The translations under genes and the position numbers were made by a program. The notes below the pieces were generated by a model, which made no database searches, had not been told where the DNA came from, and was given only the letters and a program-made list of their open reading frames with translations. From a virus, in IMG/VR virus record IMGVR_UViG_3300012984_000005, positions 1 through 37,852 of that record: 37,852 nt of DNA; one strand, given 5' to 3'. Shown in pieces: positions 7,669 through 14,607 of the stretch (the stretch's first letter is position 1; each line of letters starts with the position of its first letter).

Positions 7669-7877
7669 TGTCACAGAAAGGACAGATAATAAAGCATGAG
7701 TGGGTGCACGACTATAAATGGTTTTTTAAATGCTCATATTGCGAATGCGTTATGGTACTTTCTGACGTTGGGAATATATGCTATATCCCAAAGGACCATA
7801 AAGGGGCATCACTTGCTTTAGAACCACCATGCATCACCCGTAAAACACAAACAGATGGAGACAGTACAACAACATGA
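7668..7877 (+). CDS. CxxC small protein, tandem paralogue A (69 aa)
   Basis: Contains HEWVHDYKWFFKCSYC with CxxC at residues 22-25 plus Cys27, then GNICYIP and a closing EPPCITR. The next gene repeats the same skeleton (HEWV, KCxxC, V..xDxGxIxY..P, EPPCITR), so the two are tandem paralogues. The four conserved Cys/His-like positions suggest a small zinc-binding or redox module. An in-frame GTG three bases upstream is possible, but ATG 7668 overlaps the previous stop. Function unknown. Confidence 0.6.
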   Translation: MSQKGQIIKHEWVHDYKWFFKCSYCECVMVLSDVGNICYIPKDHKGASLALEPPCITRKTQTDGDSTTT

Positions 7878-8055
7878 GTGGGTATATACCCACACTGATA
7901 TTTTTTCTCAGAAAATACATAAATGTATTCATTGTCAGTGGGTAAAGGTAATAGATATAGATGGCGATATTACTTATGAATATCCTGGGCAGGTATATGC
8001 ATTTTTTGACGAACCACCATGCATCACCAGAACAAAACAACAGAATAATATATAA
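7855..8055 (+). CDS. CxxC small protein, tandem paralogue B (66 aa)
   Basis: Paralogue of the preceding gene. HEWV at residues 7-10, KCIHC (Cys24, Cys27), WVKVIDIDGDITYEYP and DEPPCITR occur in the same order and spacing. It overlaps paralogue A by 23 bases, which helps to confirm the start. Divergence is high outside the shared residues, so the duplication is old or the copies were kept for different partners. A small zinc-binding fold is inferred from the Cys pairs. No function recognised. Confidence 0.6.
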   Translation: METVQQHEWVYTHTDIFSQKIHKCIHCQWVKVIDIDGDITYEYPGQVYAFFDEPPCITRTKQQNNI

Positions 8056-8081
8056 GCATTTAATCAAAAGAACAATAAAAA

Positions 8082-8573
8082 ATGAAACAGACGATTACAA
8101 TTATTTTTACATTTTTAGCACTCAATGTTTTTTCACAGGATTTACGATTTGCAACAAGCCTTACTCCTGCTACCGATTTTAACAACGCATTAACTGCATT
8201 GAGCATTGATTTTGGATTTTATGGACAATCACGAATTCATTCAGTCCAGGCCATTGTAGATATTGAGTCAATAACAAATAACGATCTGATACAATATAAT
8301 AGATTAGATCTCATTCCGCGCAGAAGGAATGAAAAAGAGGTATTCATTCTTGGATTAAAATATGCCTATCGTGCATTTAAAGTGAGCCATGTGGATTTCA
8401 GAGCAATTGCCGAACCGTGGTATTCGCCGACGCTAAAACGTAGTTCTTTATATGCTGGGTCAAGAATTGATTTCAATCATAAAGGAGACATGATAGGAAT
8501 TGAATTTGTAACAGATCCTTTTGTAAGCAGATATTTACTGAGATTTGTTTTCACTGCTTTTAAGAAGAAATAA
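8082..8573 (+). CDS. Secreted, outer-membrane beta-barrel-like protein, 163 aa
   Basis: Has a clear N-terminal signal peptide (MKQTITIIFTFLALNVFSQ, likely cut after Ser-Gln or just before), then alternating beta-type segments with aromatic residues (SIDFGFYGQSRIHS; KEVFILGLKYAYRAF; DFRAIAEPWYSP; IGIEFVTDPFVSRYLLRFVF). The pattern resembles small Bacteroidota periplasmic or outer-membrane proteins of the porin/OmpW-like type, though it lacks a canonical terminal Phe. In a phage accessory block this is a candidate for host-surface modification such as superinfection exclusion. That role is inference. Confidence 0.6.
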   Translation: MKQTITIIFTFLALNVFSQDLRFATSLTPATDFNNALTALSIDFGFYGQSRIHSVQAIVDIESITNNDLIQYNRLDLIPRRRNEKEVFILGLKYAYRAFKVSHVDFRAIAEPWYSPTLKRSSLYAGSRIDFNHKGDMIGIEFVTDPFVSRYLLRFVFTAFKKK

Positions 8574-8578
8574 ACGTC

Positions 8579-8596
8579 CCGCAAACGACATTGCGG
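8579..8596 (+). terminator. Short hairpin, possible weak terminator
   Basis: CCGCAA at 8579-8584 pairs with TTGCGG at 8591-8596 across a six-base loop, directly after the secreted-protein gene. There is no T-run, so it may instead be a transcript-stabilising or regulatory hairpin in front of the gene at 8607. Confidence 0.4.
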
Positions 8597-8606
8597 ATAC
8601 ATATAT

Positions 8607-8945
8607 ATGAGTACAATAGCTATTGATTCAAAGTTCTCAGTTCGCACCGGTAATTTAATTCCGCTCGAATTGGCATTCAAAATGATTGAGGCGCATAAAT
8701 CTGCGACAGTAAATGATCCAGATGCAGTGCATTCTATTTTCTTTGGAAAGGAAAAGCTTCAGTTATTATTGGATCATCCGGATGCAGCTGGCCTACGTTT
8801 CCATTTCGCAAAATACGAAGATGGCTCTGCGAAACTGGTTATTTTCCCAGCAGACGAATATGGAGAGAATTTGCATGTGCAAACACATTCTGGTGTTGAA
8901 TCTGCCCTTGATTGTGGTGTTCCTTGCCCCCCTTATTGCCCGTGA
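8607..8945 (+). CDS. Hypothetical protein, 112 aa, Cys-Pro-rich C-terminus
   Basis: A cytosolic-looking protein with the central pattern FGKEKLQLLLDHPDAAGLRFHFA and KLVIFPADEYG, reminiscent of uncharacterised Bacteroidota proteins of similar size whose role I do not know. The C-terminus CGVPCPPYCP is Cys- and Pro-rich, unlike the rest. ATG 8607 has the A/T-rich ATATATATG context typical of this genome. A strong hairpin follows the gene. Confidence 0.6.
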   Translation: MSTIAIDSKFSVRTGNLIPLELAFKMIEAHKSATVNDPDAVHSIFFGKEKLQLLLDHPDAAGLRFHFAKYEDGSAKLVIFPADEYGENLHVQTHSGVESALDCGVPCPPYCP

Positions 8946-8954
8946 TTTAAAATG

Positions 8955-8990
8955 TCCGCAGTGTTTTTATTGAAACACTGCGGATTAAAA
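8955..8990 (+). terminator. Intrinsic terminator, 12-bp perfect stem
   Basis: TCCGCAGTGTTT at 8955-8966 pairs perfectly with AAACACTGCGGA at 8973-8984 across a six-base loop, followed by TTAAAATT. It lies between the genes at 8607 and 9000. It rules out the in-frame upstream start at 8952 for the next gene, because that start would put the hairpin inside the coding region. Confidence 0.72.
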
Positions 8991-8999
8991 TTGTATATA

Positions 9000-9167
9000 A
9001 TGAAATTGACAAATAGGAAAGAGGTATTAGAAGCAATAATAGGCGACAAGGATGATTGTCAGAATATTATTGATCTACAATCAGAAATGATATATGGATG
9101 GATGCAAGATGCAGGGTTTTCTGAAGAAGCCATTACTCACTACTTAACCGCTAATGGATTAAAATAA
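9000..9167 (+). CDS. Hypothetical protein, 55 aa
   Basis: A small acidic protein starting MKLTNRKEVLEAIIGDKDD, probably three short helices; the last segment (MQDAGFSEEAITHYLTANGLK) reads like a small helix-turn-helix or UBA-like bundle, but that is only a resemblance. The start at 9000 was chosen because the alternative at 8952 runs through a terminator hairpin. One base separates it from the next gene. Confidence 0.5.
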   Translation: MKLTNRKEVLEAIIGDKDDCQNIIDLQSEMIYGWMQDAGFSEEAITHYLTANGLK

Positions 9168-9168
9168 G

Positions 9169-9741
9169 ATGACAAAAAAAAGAGGTAGAAAGCCGGAAAT
9201 AAAGGCTGATGATTTAATCAAAGCAGGGTATACCTATAAAATGGATATCCTAACTGATGATGAGCGCGACGAATGGGTAAATGGTAAAAAGGGTGTAGAT
9301 AGCCGAGGCCGGCCAGCAAGGTATGAAAGTGATGACTTTGATTATTTCTTTAAAGCCCTGGCAAATGGCACCGAGATTCGGATTTATCACGCCATAAAGA
9401 AATTTTACTACAATAACGTTCGTATACGATATGGAGATAGTTTGCCGAAATATGAAAAGCATGCATCTGAGCAAAAGCAATGGAATGATCTGCAATTAAA
9501 GATAGATGATACCCCTCCCGCTGATTTTGTAATGCCAGATACTATAAAGCCGGGACAAGAGATAATAATACTAAAAGGCGGTCCATTGGATGGGAAAGAA
9601 CGTGTATATCTTCCAATACTTAAGTTCTATCTGGAACCATACGACTTTAAGATAATAGAGGGCCGTAGATCATCCATTTCCGCACGGTATATCCAGGATA
9701 AGGAAAATAAGCTAATTTATCACTTCGAAAAAATAATCTGA
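9169..9741 (+). CDS. Hypothetical protein, 190 aa, with basic N-terminus
   Basis: Begins TKKRGRKPEIKADDLIKAGY, an AT-hook-like RGRKP element, suggesting nucleic-acid contact. The middle has SRGRPARYESDDFDYFF. The C-terminal third (KPGQEIIILKGGPLDGKERVYLP ... YHFEK) resembles the GGP.DG strand motif of small beta-type phage proteins. No family with known function was recognised. Its TGA overlaps the next ATG. Confidence 0.55.
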   Translation: MTKKRGRKPEIKADDLIKAGYTYKMDILTDDERDEWVNGKKGVDSRGRPARYESDDFDYFFKALANGTEIRIYHAIKKFYYNNVRIRYGDSLPKYEKHASEQKQWNDLQLKIDDTPPADFVMPDTIKPGQEIIILKGGPLDGKERVYLPILKFYLEPYDFKIIEGRRSSISARYIQDKENKLIYHFEKII

Positions 9742-9938
9742 TGAAAAAGATAAAATCAACCGATGAATTAATAGGAGGTGAATATTTGCTTATACAGTCA
9801 ATCGGCGGAACGGACATGTGGGCAATTGGCCGATTGCATAGTATAGAAAACGGAACTATTTATTTGTCATATAATGATGATTGTGTACAGGAGATAAATA
9901 TTGATCGCGCAAATGAAGGTGATATTTATATAATCTAA
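9741..9938 (+). CDS. Hypothetical protein, 65 aa
   Basis: A small, beta-rich, acidic protein (KSTDELIGGEYLLIQSIGGTDMWAIGRLHSI ... EGDIYII) that looks like an SH3- or KOW-like barrel by its alternating pattern. This is only a fold impression. It begins in the stop codon of the previous gene (TGATG) and precedes the RNA ligase by 11 bases, so all three probably share a transcript. Confidence 0.5.
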   Translation: MKKIKSTDELIGGEYLLIQSIGGTDMWAIGRLHSIENGTIYLSYNDDCVQEINIDRANEGDIYII

Positions 9939-9949
9939 ATACATATATA

Positions 9950-10552
9950 ATGAAAAAAATACCCTCGCTCTTTGTAAGGAATTACGAAATGATTGGAACC
10001 GTAGATGGAGTTAAGAATAGAGTTCTGGCCACCGAACAGGTAACGCCAGGATGTGAATGGGTGCTTAATGGCGAAGGCATAGCAACCCGTAAATGGGACG
10101 GAACTGCTGTATTAATTACCAATGGTGTGCTATATAAGCGATACGATGCCAAACATGGGAAGACGCCACCACCTAATTTTGAGCCATGCCAAGAACCAGA
10201 TCCCGTTACCGGTCACTGGCCTGGTTGGGTGCCTGTATATGAGCATCTGCCAGAAAACAAGTGGATTATTGAGGCATTTAGTAATTCATGTGAAGTAAGA
10301 AAGCCTCATGGCTTGCCGGACGGCACATACGAGGCAATAGGGCCAAAAATCGGTGGCAACAAAGATAAATCCACAATACATCAACTAAGGAAGCATGGTG
10401 CGGCAAAAATATGGACATCGGAAACGCTGCTAAGAACATTCAAGTCAATAAGAGATTCATTAGAGTACTATAATATTGAAGGGATAGTTTTCCATCATCC
10501 AGACGGCAGAATGTGTAAGGTTAAACGTTCTGATTTTGGGTTGCCGTGGTGA
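9950..10552 (+). CDS. RNA ligase (RLIG1 / former DUF5565 type nucleotidyltransferase)
   Basis: A 200-aa member of the covalent nucleotidyltransferase superfamily that seals RNA ends through a lysyl-AMP intermediate. Motif I is KWDGTAVL (catalytic Lys near residue 47), followed by KRYDAKHGKTPPPNFEP and DPVTGHWPGWVPV. Motif III/IIIa-like YEAIGPKIGGN and motif IV/V IEGIVFHHPDGRMCKVKRSDFG complete the core. The combination KxDGT...KRYDAK...PDPVTGHWPGW...IEGIVxHHPDGRMxKxKRxDFG is what I recall for the RLIG1 family, which includes human C12orf29 and bacterial and phage proteins. It is the last gene before a strong terminator. RNA or tRNA repair during infection is the likely purpose. Confidence 0.82.
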   Translation: MKKIPSLFVRNYEMIGTVDGVKNRVLATEQVTPGCEWVLNGEGIATRKWDGTAVLITNGVLYKRYDAKHGKTPPPNFEPCQEPDPVTGHWPGWVPVYEHLPENKWIIEAFSNSCEVRKPHGLPDGTYEAIGPKIGGNKDKSTIHQLRKHGAAKIWTSETLLRTFKSIRDSLEYYNIEGIVFHHPDGRMCKVKRSDFGLPW

Positions 10553-10576
10553 ATTTTTCAATGATATGAATAATGC

Positions 10577-10608
10577 AAAGGGCCTGGATTGAAATCCGGC
10601 CCTTTTTT
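10577..10608 (+). terminator. Strong intrinsic terminator after RNA ligase
   Basis: AAAGGGCC and GGAT (10577-10589, one bulged T) pair with ATCC and GGCCCTTT (10594-10605) across a short loop, and a run of six T follows the pairing Cs. It separates the accessory block from the head operon. Confidence 0.85.
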
Positions 10609-10612
10609 CGTA

Positions 10613-10707
10613 ACCATTAATTGTTGTAAAAACTTATGCCAAAAGTAAGAAATATAAACCAAAATTATATATTTGCTGTATATTACGTGTGTGACCATTA
10701 ATTGCTG
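10613..10707 (+). promoter_or_regulatory. Head-operon promoter flanked by a direct repeat
   Basis: TATATTTG at 10668-10675 is a perfect -7 element for Bacteroidota; no good -33 element or GGTATCAAA box is seen. The sequence ACCATTAATTG(T/C)TG occurs at 10613-10626 and again at 10694-10707, 81 bases apart, bracketing the -7 element. The arrangement suggests a regulator that binds on both sides of the late promoter, but this is inference. The prohead protease starts at 10731. Confidence 0.55.
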
Positions 10708-10730
10708 AAGACTGCAAATCACGCAGATTC

Positions 10731-11456
10731 ATGAGGCAATATGCAATAAAATTAAATAACTCACTGGATTTCAATGTCAAAGATGTTGATACTAATGGCC
10801 GTGTGGTATCTTTATACGCCGCAGCCTTTGATAACATTGATCGGGATGGGGACGTAATTGTAAAGGGGGCATTCAAGAAAACGATAAAAGAACAAGGGCC
10901 GCAGGGTATAGATGAAATTTGGCACTTATTATATCATAACCCAGATATGCCGGTTTCAAAGGCATTCGAACTAACAGAAGACAATTACGGATTACTTGCC
11001 CGTGTAAAAATGCCTACAACTGACCGTGGAAATGATACCCTTCAAATGTATCTGGATGGACATTATAAGCACCATTCTATAGGATATCAGACAATCCGTA
11101 AACAGGATAGACAGCAATATAAAGAACTTCAAGAGCTGCGCCTATTTGAGAAATCTACTGTATTGTGGGCTGCGAATCCGGCCGCAACTGTTGTGGATGT
11201 AAAATCATTGCTGAAAGAATTCTCAAAAGATCAGCTACAAAAAGAAATAGACCTGACTATTAAGTCTTTCCGATCAGGTCATTATACCGACGAGACATTT
11301 TCTTTATTGGAAATAAAAATGAAGCAATTAATTCAGGCCGTTTCCGAAACGTCTGACACTCCTGCCGTTCCTGTTGAGGAAACACAGGAGCCGTCCGAAA
11401 AAGGAGTTAGTGCCGAATATGCAAGAATGAAAATCAAATTATTAACAACATTGTAA
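10731..11456 (+). CDS. Prohead protease (HK97 gp4-like, S78)
   Basis: A 241-aa protein. The N-terminal 160 residues are the HK97-type serine protease that cleaves scaffold domains during capsid maturation. Family patterns present are VVSLYAAAFDNIDRDGDVIVKGAF, the His of LYHNPDMPV (near residue 67), LLARVKMPTTDRGND and the Ser of HHSIGYQTI (near residue 117). Histidine and serine are in the expected order for the catalytic residues. The last 80 residues are charged and helical, and may act as an internal scaffold. It is the first gene of the head operon and directly precedes the major capsid gene. Confidence 0.88.
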   Translation: MRQYAIKLNNSLDFNVKDVDTNGRVVSLYAAAFDNIDRDGDVIVKGAFKKTIKEQGPQGIDEIWHLLYHNPDMPVSKAFELTEDNYGLLARVKMPTTDRGNDTLQMYLDGHYKHHSIGYQTIRKQDRQQYKELQELRLFEKSTVLWAANPAATVVDVKSLLKEFSKDQLQKEIDLTIKSFRSGHYTDETFSLLEIKMKQLIQAVSETSDTPAVPVEETQEPSEKGVSAEYARMKIKLLTTL

Positions 11457-11465
11457 TTATTTTAT

Positions 11466-12680
11466 ATGTCAGACGTTTTAACGAAACAGGACTTTGACAT
11501 GGTGATTGACACCGTGGCAAAACACAAAAAGTCACAGGATGAAGCATTGGCGGCAGTGAAAGAACTAATTCGCACCGATTATGCAACCCCTGGTGCGCTA
11601 AAAGAGCTTGAGGATAAGTTTGAGGCCAAGTTCAAAACCATGAACGACTATTCCGAGCAGCTTGAGCGCCAGATCAAGGGCAAAGAATTGGCCAAGGAAG
11701 AGCAAAAAGGATTCGCTACACTGCTGGCGGAGGGCCTGGAAAAGGACTGGTCCGAAATCACCCGTTTCAAATCATCCTCAAAAGGAAAGGTATTCACGCT
11801 TACCAATATGAAGGCAGCGGCAGACATGACGATTGCCAACTCTGTGACTGATCCAGGCGCATACTTTACTACCGTTCTTCCTGGCATTCGTACACTGCCT
11901 AACCGTCGCGTACACATGCGTGATATTATCAATCTGGGAACTATGACTAATTCCAGCGTTGATTATGTGCGCGAAGAGTCTGTAACAGGAGATTTGACTA
12001 CTGTTGCAGAAGGAGCGGATAAACCGCAGATTCAACCGCTTTTCTCTGAAAGGCAAGCAACTGCTCAGTATATTGCCGGATGGCTTCGTATTTCCCGTAA
12101 GATGCTGGATGATATGCAGGCACTTCGTAGCTATTTGCAGATGCGCCTGATGGAAATGTATTTGAAGGTGGAAGATGCACAAATTCTCTCAGGCGATGGC
12201 ACCGGCTCAAATCTCGAGGGCATTTTGACCGTAGCGGCTGCATTGAATGATAATACCGGCCCTAATGTTGAGCGTATTGTTCATGCAATTTCCCAGCTTG
12301 AAAGCGCTGATTACTATGCTACTGGTGTAGTACTGCATCCTGCTGCGTATTATGAAATCGCGCTGAATAAAGCATCTGGTAGTGGTGAATATGATTTGCC
12401 ATTAGCTCTTGTCGTAATCCAGAATGGTCAGTTATATGTAGCTGGCGTACCAGTGTACAAAACTACTGCAATGCCACGCGATACGTTTGTTGTGGGCGAT
12501 TGGGACCTCGGTGCGCAGCTATTTATTCGTGAGCAGCCCGTAGTTGAATTCTTCGATCAGGATGCAAATAACGTTACTACCAACAAGATCACCGTACGTA
12601 TTGAGGGCCGTGTAGCGCTTGCGATATATCGCGAAGCCGCCTTTGTGCAGGGTACATTTGAGAATATTCCAGTTTCGTAA
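11466..12680 (+). CDS. Major capsid protein (HK97 fold)
   Basis: A 404-aa protein. About the first 110 residues are a charged, helical delta-like scaffold domain (LEDKFEAKFKTMNDYSEQLERQ) that the protease is expected to remove. The mature shell fold follows: VTDPGAYFTTVLPGIRTLPNRRVHMRDIINLGTMT, RISRKMLDDM, DAQILSGDGTGSNLEGIL and the C-terminal strand region KITVRIEGRVALAIYREAAFVQG. GDGTG is the usual E-loop/spine-region signature of HK97 capsid proteins. It ends IPVS, like three other virion proteins here. A terminator hairpin follows, which suits high-level expression. Confidence 0.93.
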   Translation: MSDVLTKQDFDMVIDTVAKHKKSQDEALAAVKELIRTDYATPGALKELEDKFEAKFKTMNDYSEQLERQIKGKELAKEEQKGFATLLAEGLEKDWSEITRFKSSSKGKVFTLTNMKAAADMTIANSVTDPGAYFTTVLPGIRTLPNRRVHMRDIINLGTMTNSSVDYVREESVTGDLTTVAEGADKPQIQPLFSERQATAQYIAGWLRISRKMLDDMQALRSYLQMRLMEMYLKVEDAQILSGDGTGSNLEGILTVAAALNDNTGPNVERIVHAISQLESADYYATGVVLHPAAYYEIALNKASGSGEYDLPLALVVIQNGQLYVAGVPVYKTTAMPRDTFVVGDWDLGAQLFIREQPVVEFFDQDANNVTTNKITVRIEGRVALAIYREAAFVQGTFENIPVS

Positions 12681-12689
12681 TTTATTCAT

Positions 12690-12724
12690 ATCACGGGAGT
12701 GAGCATTCATTCCCGTGATCTTAT
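12690..12724 (+). terminator. Intrinsic terminator after major capsid gene
   Basis: ATCACGGGA at 12690-12698 pairs perfectly with TCCCGTGAT at 12711-12719 across a 12-base loop, followed by CTTATATTTTA. It probably partly stops transcription, giving more capsid than connector mRNA. Confidence 0.75.
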
Positions 12725-12791
12725 ATTTTAATAAATGCTATCTCTTCTTCATCATGATAAGCCTATAACAAATAACCGGGTATTATATCCC

Positions 12792-13292
12792 ATGAAGGAA
12801 TTAATATCAGGCGACCCAATTATTACATTGGATCAGGCAAAGTCATGGCTAAAAATGGATGGTATTACTGCAGATGATGACGTGATCCAAGGCATTATTG
12901 ATGCGGGCGTAGAATGGATTGAGCGTATTTGCGCAATATCTATTCAGGCATATACTATTACCGCTACAGTAGAAATACATAACCGGATTGAATTGCCATA
13001 TGGTCCAGTAACAGAGATTGTATCGATAAATGACGTGCCGTTTTCGGACGTAAAAGCATGTCAGATCATTGGCCCATCAATAGGTTTTCCCAGGCTTTCC
13101 GGATATGGATTGTTTGTGGTCATCTATAAAACGGGTTATAATCCAATTCCTCCTGGCATTATCCTGGCTTTAAAAGAATATGCATCCTGGTGCTATGAAC
13201 ATAGAGGTGACAGCTATGATGAAAATGATAGTGATTTCTGTTTAGTTGCTAAGCGTCAATTATCCACTTTTAGAAGGAATATAGGAGTATGA
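12792..13292 (+). CDS. Head-tail connector (HK97 gp6-like)
   Basis: A 166-aa protein beginning MKELISGDPIITLDQAKSWLKMDG, the usual start of gp6-like connectors (LxxAKxxLrid) that form a ring below the portal. The body has helical DDDVIQGIIDAGVEWIERICAISI and beta segments, ending with LALKEYASWCYEHRGDSY. A longer in-frame start at 12735 would add 19 residues with no family match, so 12792 is preferred. It begins 68 bases after the capsid terminator and overlaps the next gene by ATGA. Confidence 0.75.
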   Translation: MKELISGDPIITLDQAKSWLKMDGITADDDVIQGIIDAGVEWIERICAISIQAYTITATVEIHNRIELPYGPVTEIVSINDVPFSDVKACQIIGPSIGFPRLSGYGLFVVIYKTGYNPIPPGIILALKEYASWCYEHRGDSYDENDSDFCLVAKRQLSTFRRNIGV

Positions 13293-13621
13293 TTGGCAAA
13301 ATGAGAGATAGGATATTTGTGCAGGAGAACATCCGTATTCCTGTTCCAGGTGCTGGCGGTATATCATCCTGGCAGACTGTATTGGATGTATGGGCAAATG
13401 TAAAGCCACTGAGCAGCCGGGGTACATTGCAGGATAATCAGTCTATAATGAAGAACGCGAAAACATTCACTATACGGTTCATCGACGGAATGAATTTGAC
13501 GCCAGAAATGAGGGTATTGCATGAAGGTGCAATATATACTATCAATAGCGATGTAAATGTGAATGAACGGGATAGATTCGTACAATTTAATGCTTATGCA
13601 AATGGATTCCCGGTAAGCTGA
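13289..13621 (+). CDS. Head-tail adaptor / joining protein (SPP1 gp16-like)
   Basis: A 110-aa protein with the pattern IGKMRDRIFVQENIRIPVPGAGG, WQTVLDVWANVKPLSSRG, KNAKTFTIRFIDGMNLTPEMRVLHEGAIYTINSDVN, which is the layout of the phage head-tail joining family (TV.W..I.P........). It seats under the connector. It overlaps both neighbours (ATGA upstream, TGATG downstream). The last four residues are FPVS, shared with portal, capsid and tail tube. Confidence 0.8.
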   Translation: MIGKMRDRIFVQENIRIPVPGAGGISSWQTVLDVWANVKPLSSRGTLQDNQSIMKNAKTFTIRFIDGMNLTPEMRVLHEGAIYTINSDVNVNERDRFVQFNAYANGFPVS

Positions 13622-14154
13622 TGGCAATAAGCATACAAATACGAGGGTTTGACCAGTTATTAGCCACTTTCGATAATTTAGAAGAGGCTTTGGTCGTGGA
13701 TATAGATAATGCCTGTCGCGCCAAGGTATACGACATAAATGCAGATGCATCTACGTTCATTCAGGGTGCCGCATTGGACAACGGGGAGCTTTTACAGTCA
13801 CAACAGGTGATTGAAGACCCACACAATAGATCATATTCAGCCGTAAATACGGCGCCGTATGCGGGATATGTACATTTTGGAACTGGTCAAAAAGTAGAGA
13901 TTCCGCAGGGGTGGCAAGACGTGGCCGCTGAATGGAAAGGAAAGAAAGGAGGTACTTTTTCTGAATTTGTACAAAGGATGCGTGAATGGTTAGGACGACA
14001 TGGGGGAAATCCAGATAAAGCCTATATTGTATGCGTTTCAATTTTAACAAATGGATTGGAAGCCAGGCCATTTCTTTCAGTTCCATTTCAAAAAGGAGTT
14101 TCAGAATTAACGAAAGAAGTTAACGACATTGTAAAGAGCGCTTTAAGATCATGA
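13621..14154 (+). CDS. Tail-completion protein (HK97 gp10-like)
   Basis: A 177-aa protein in the usual position between joining protein and DUF3168-like gene. It begins ISIQIRGFDQLLATFDNLEEALV and contains PYAGYVHFGT, the family's Y..YVEFGT motif, then RPFLSVPFQKGVSELTKEV near the end (family form RPFL.PA). These are the signatures of HK97 gp10-like proteins, which close the tail tube at the head end. Both flanking junctions overlap by one to four bases, showing tight coupling. Confidence 0.82.
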   Translation: MAISIQIRGFDQLLATFDNLEEALVVDIDNACRAKVYDINADASTFIQGAALDNGELLQSQQVIEDPHNRSYSAVNTAPYAGYVHFGTGQKVEIPQGWQDVAAEWKGKKGGTFSEFVQRMREWLGRHGGNPDKAYIVCVSILTNGLEARPFLSVPFQKGVSELTKEVNDIVKSALRS

Positions 14155-14603
14155 GAGATGCTTCAAAGGATATACGGGTTTTCAGTGCTTTGGCATTATC
14201 TAATATCAATGTAACAGATGATTTAGGAAATGCGTATAATGTCCCGGTTTATGATGGGAAGGCACCTACGGGGGCACCATTTCCAAGGATTATATTGGGC
14301 GGCATCTCTTCGCCATCTGGAAATGTCCGCTTCAGCAAATGTGCTTTTGGGGGCGTGTGGTCACAGACGATAAAAGCCAGTATGTTCTACCAGGGAGATG
14401 TAACAAAAAATTTGGTAGACGATATTAGTAATGAAATCAGTGTATTGCTTTGCCCACTGCTACCTCCTTACATTAGCCTGAGTCCAGATTTCAATGTCTT
14501 TAAGGTTGATGTGGTCATGGGGCCTCACTTGGAATATACCGATGAAATCGGAAACTATATAGATAAAAATATAACTATAAATTATTCAATAACACAAAAT
14601 TAG
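14151..14603 (+). CDS. Tail terminator / completion protein (DUF3168-like)
   Basis: A 150-aa protein with the tail-terminator layout: N-terminal helix, then VPVYDGKAPTGAPFPRIILGGISSPS (family form VYD..P....FPYV..G), TIKASMFYQGDVTKNLVDDISNEISVLLC and a terminal strand ENITINYSI-like segment. In the family it caps the tail tube at the head-proximal end. It begins inside the stop codon of the gp10-like gene and precedes the tail tube gene by four bases. Confidence 0.75.
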   Translation: MRDASKDIRVFSALALSNINVTDDLGNAYNVPVYDGKAPTGAPFPRIILGGISSPSGNVRFSKCAFGGVWSQTIKASMFYQGDVTKNLVDDISNEISVLLCPLLPPYISLSPDFNVFKVDVVMGPHLEYTDEIGNYIDKNITINYSITQN

Positions 14604-14607
14604 TATC

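Noticed and set aside
8952-8999. Upstream start for the gene at 9000
   Set aside because: Would encode through a 12-bp perfect terminator stem.
11648-12243. Minus-strand open frames opposite the major capsid gene
   Set aside because: Shadow frames of a highly expressed + strand gene; no family match, and all other genes are on +.
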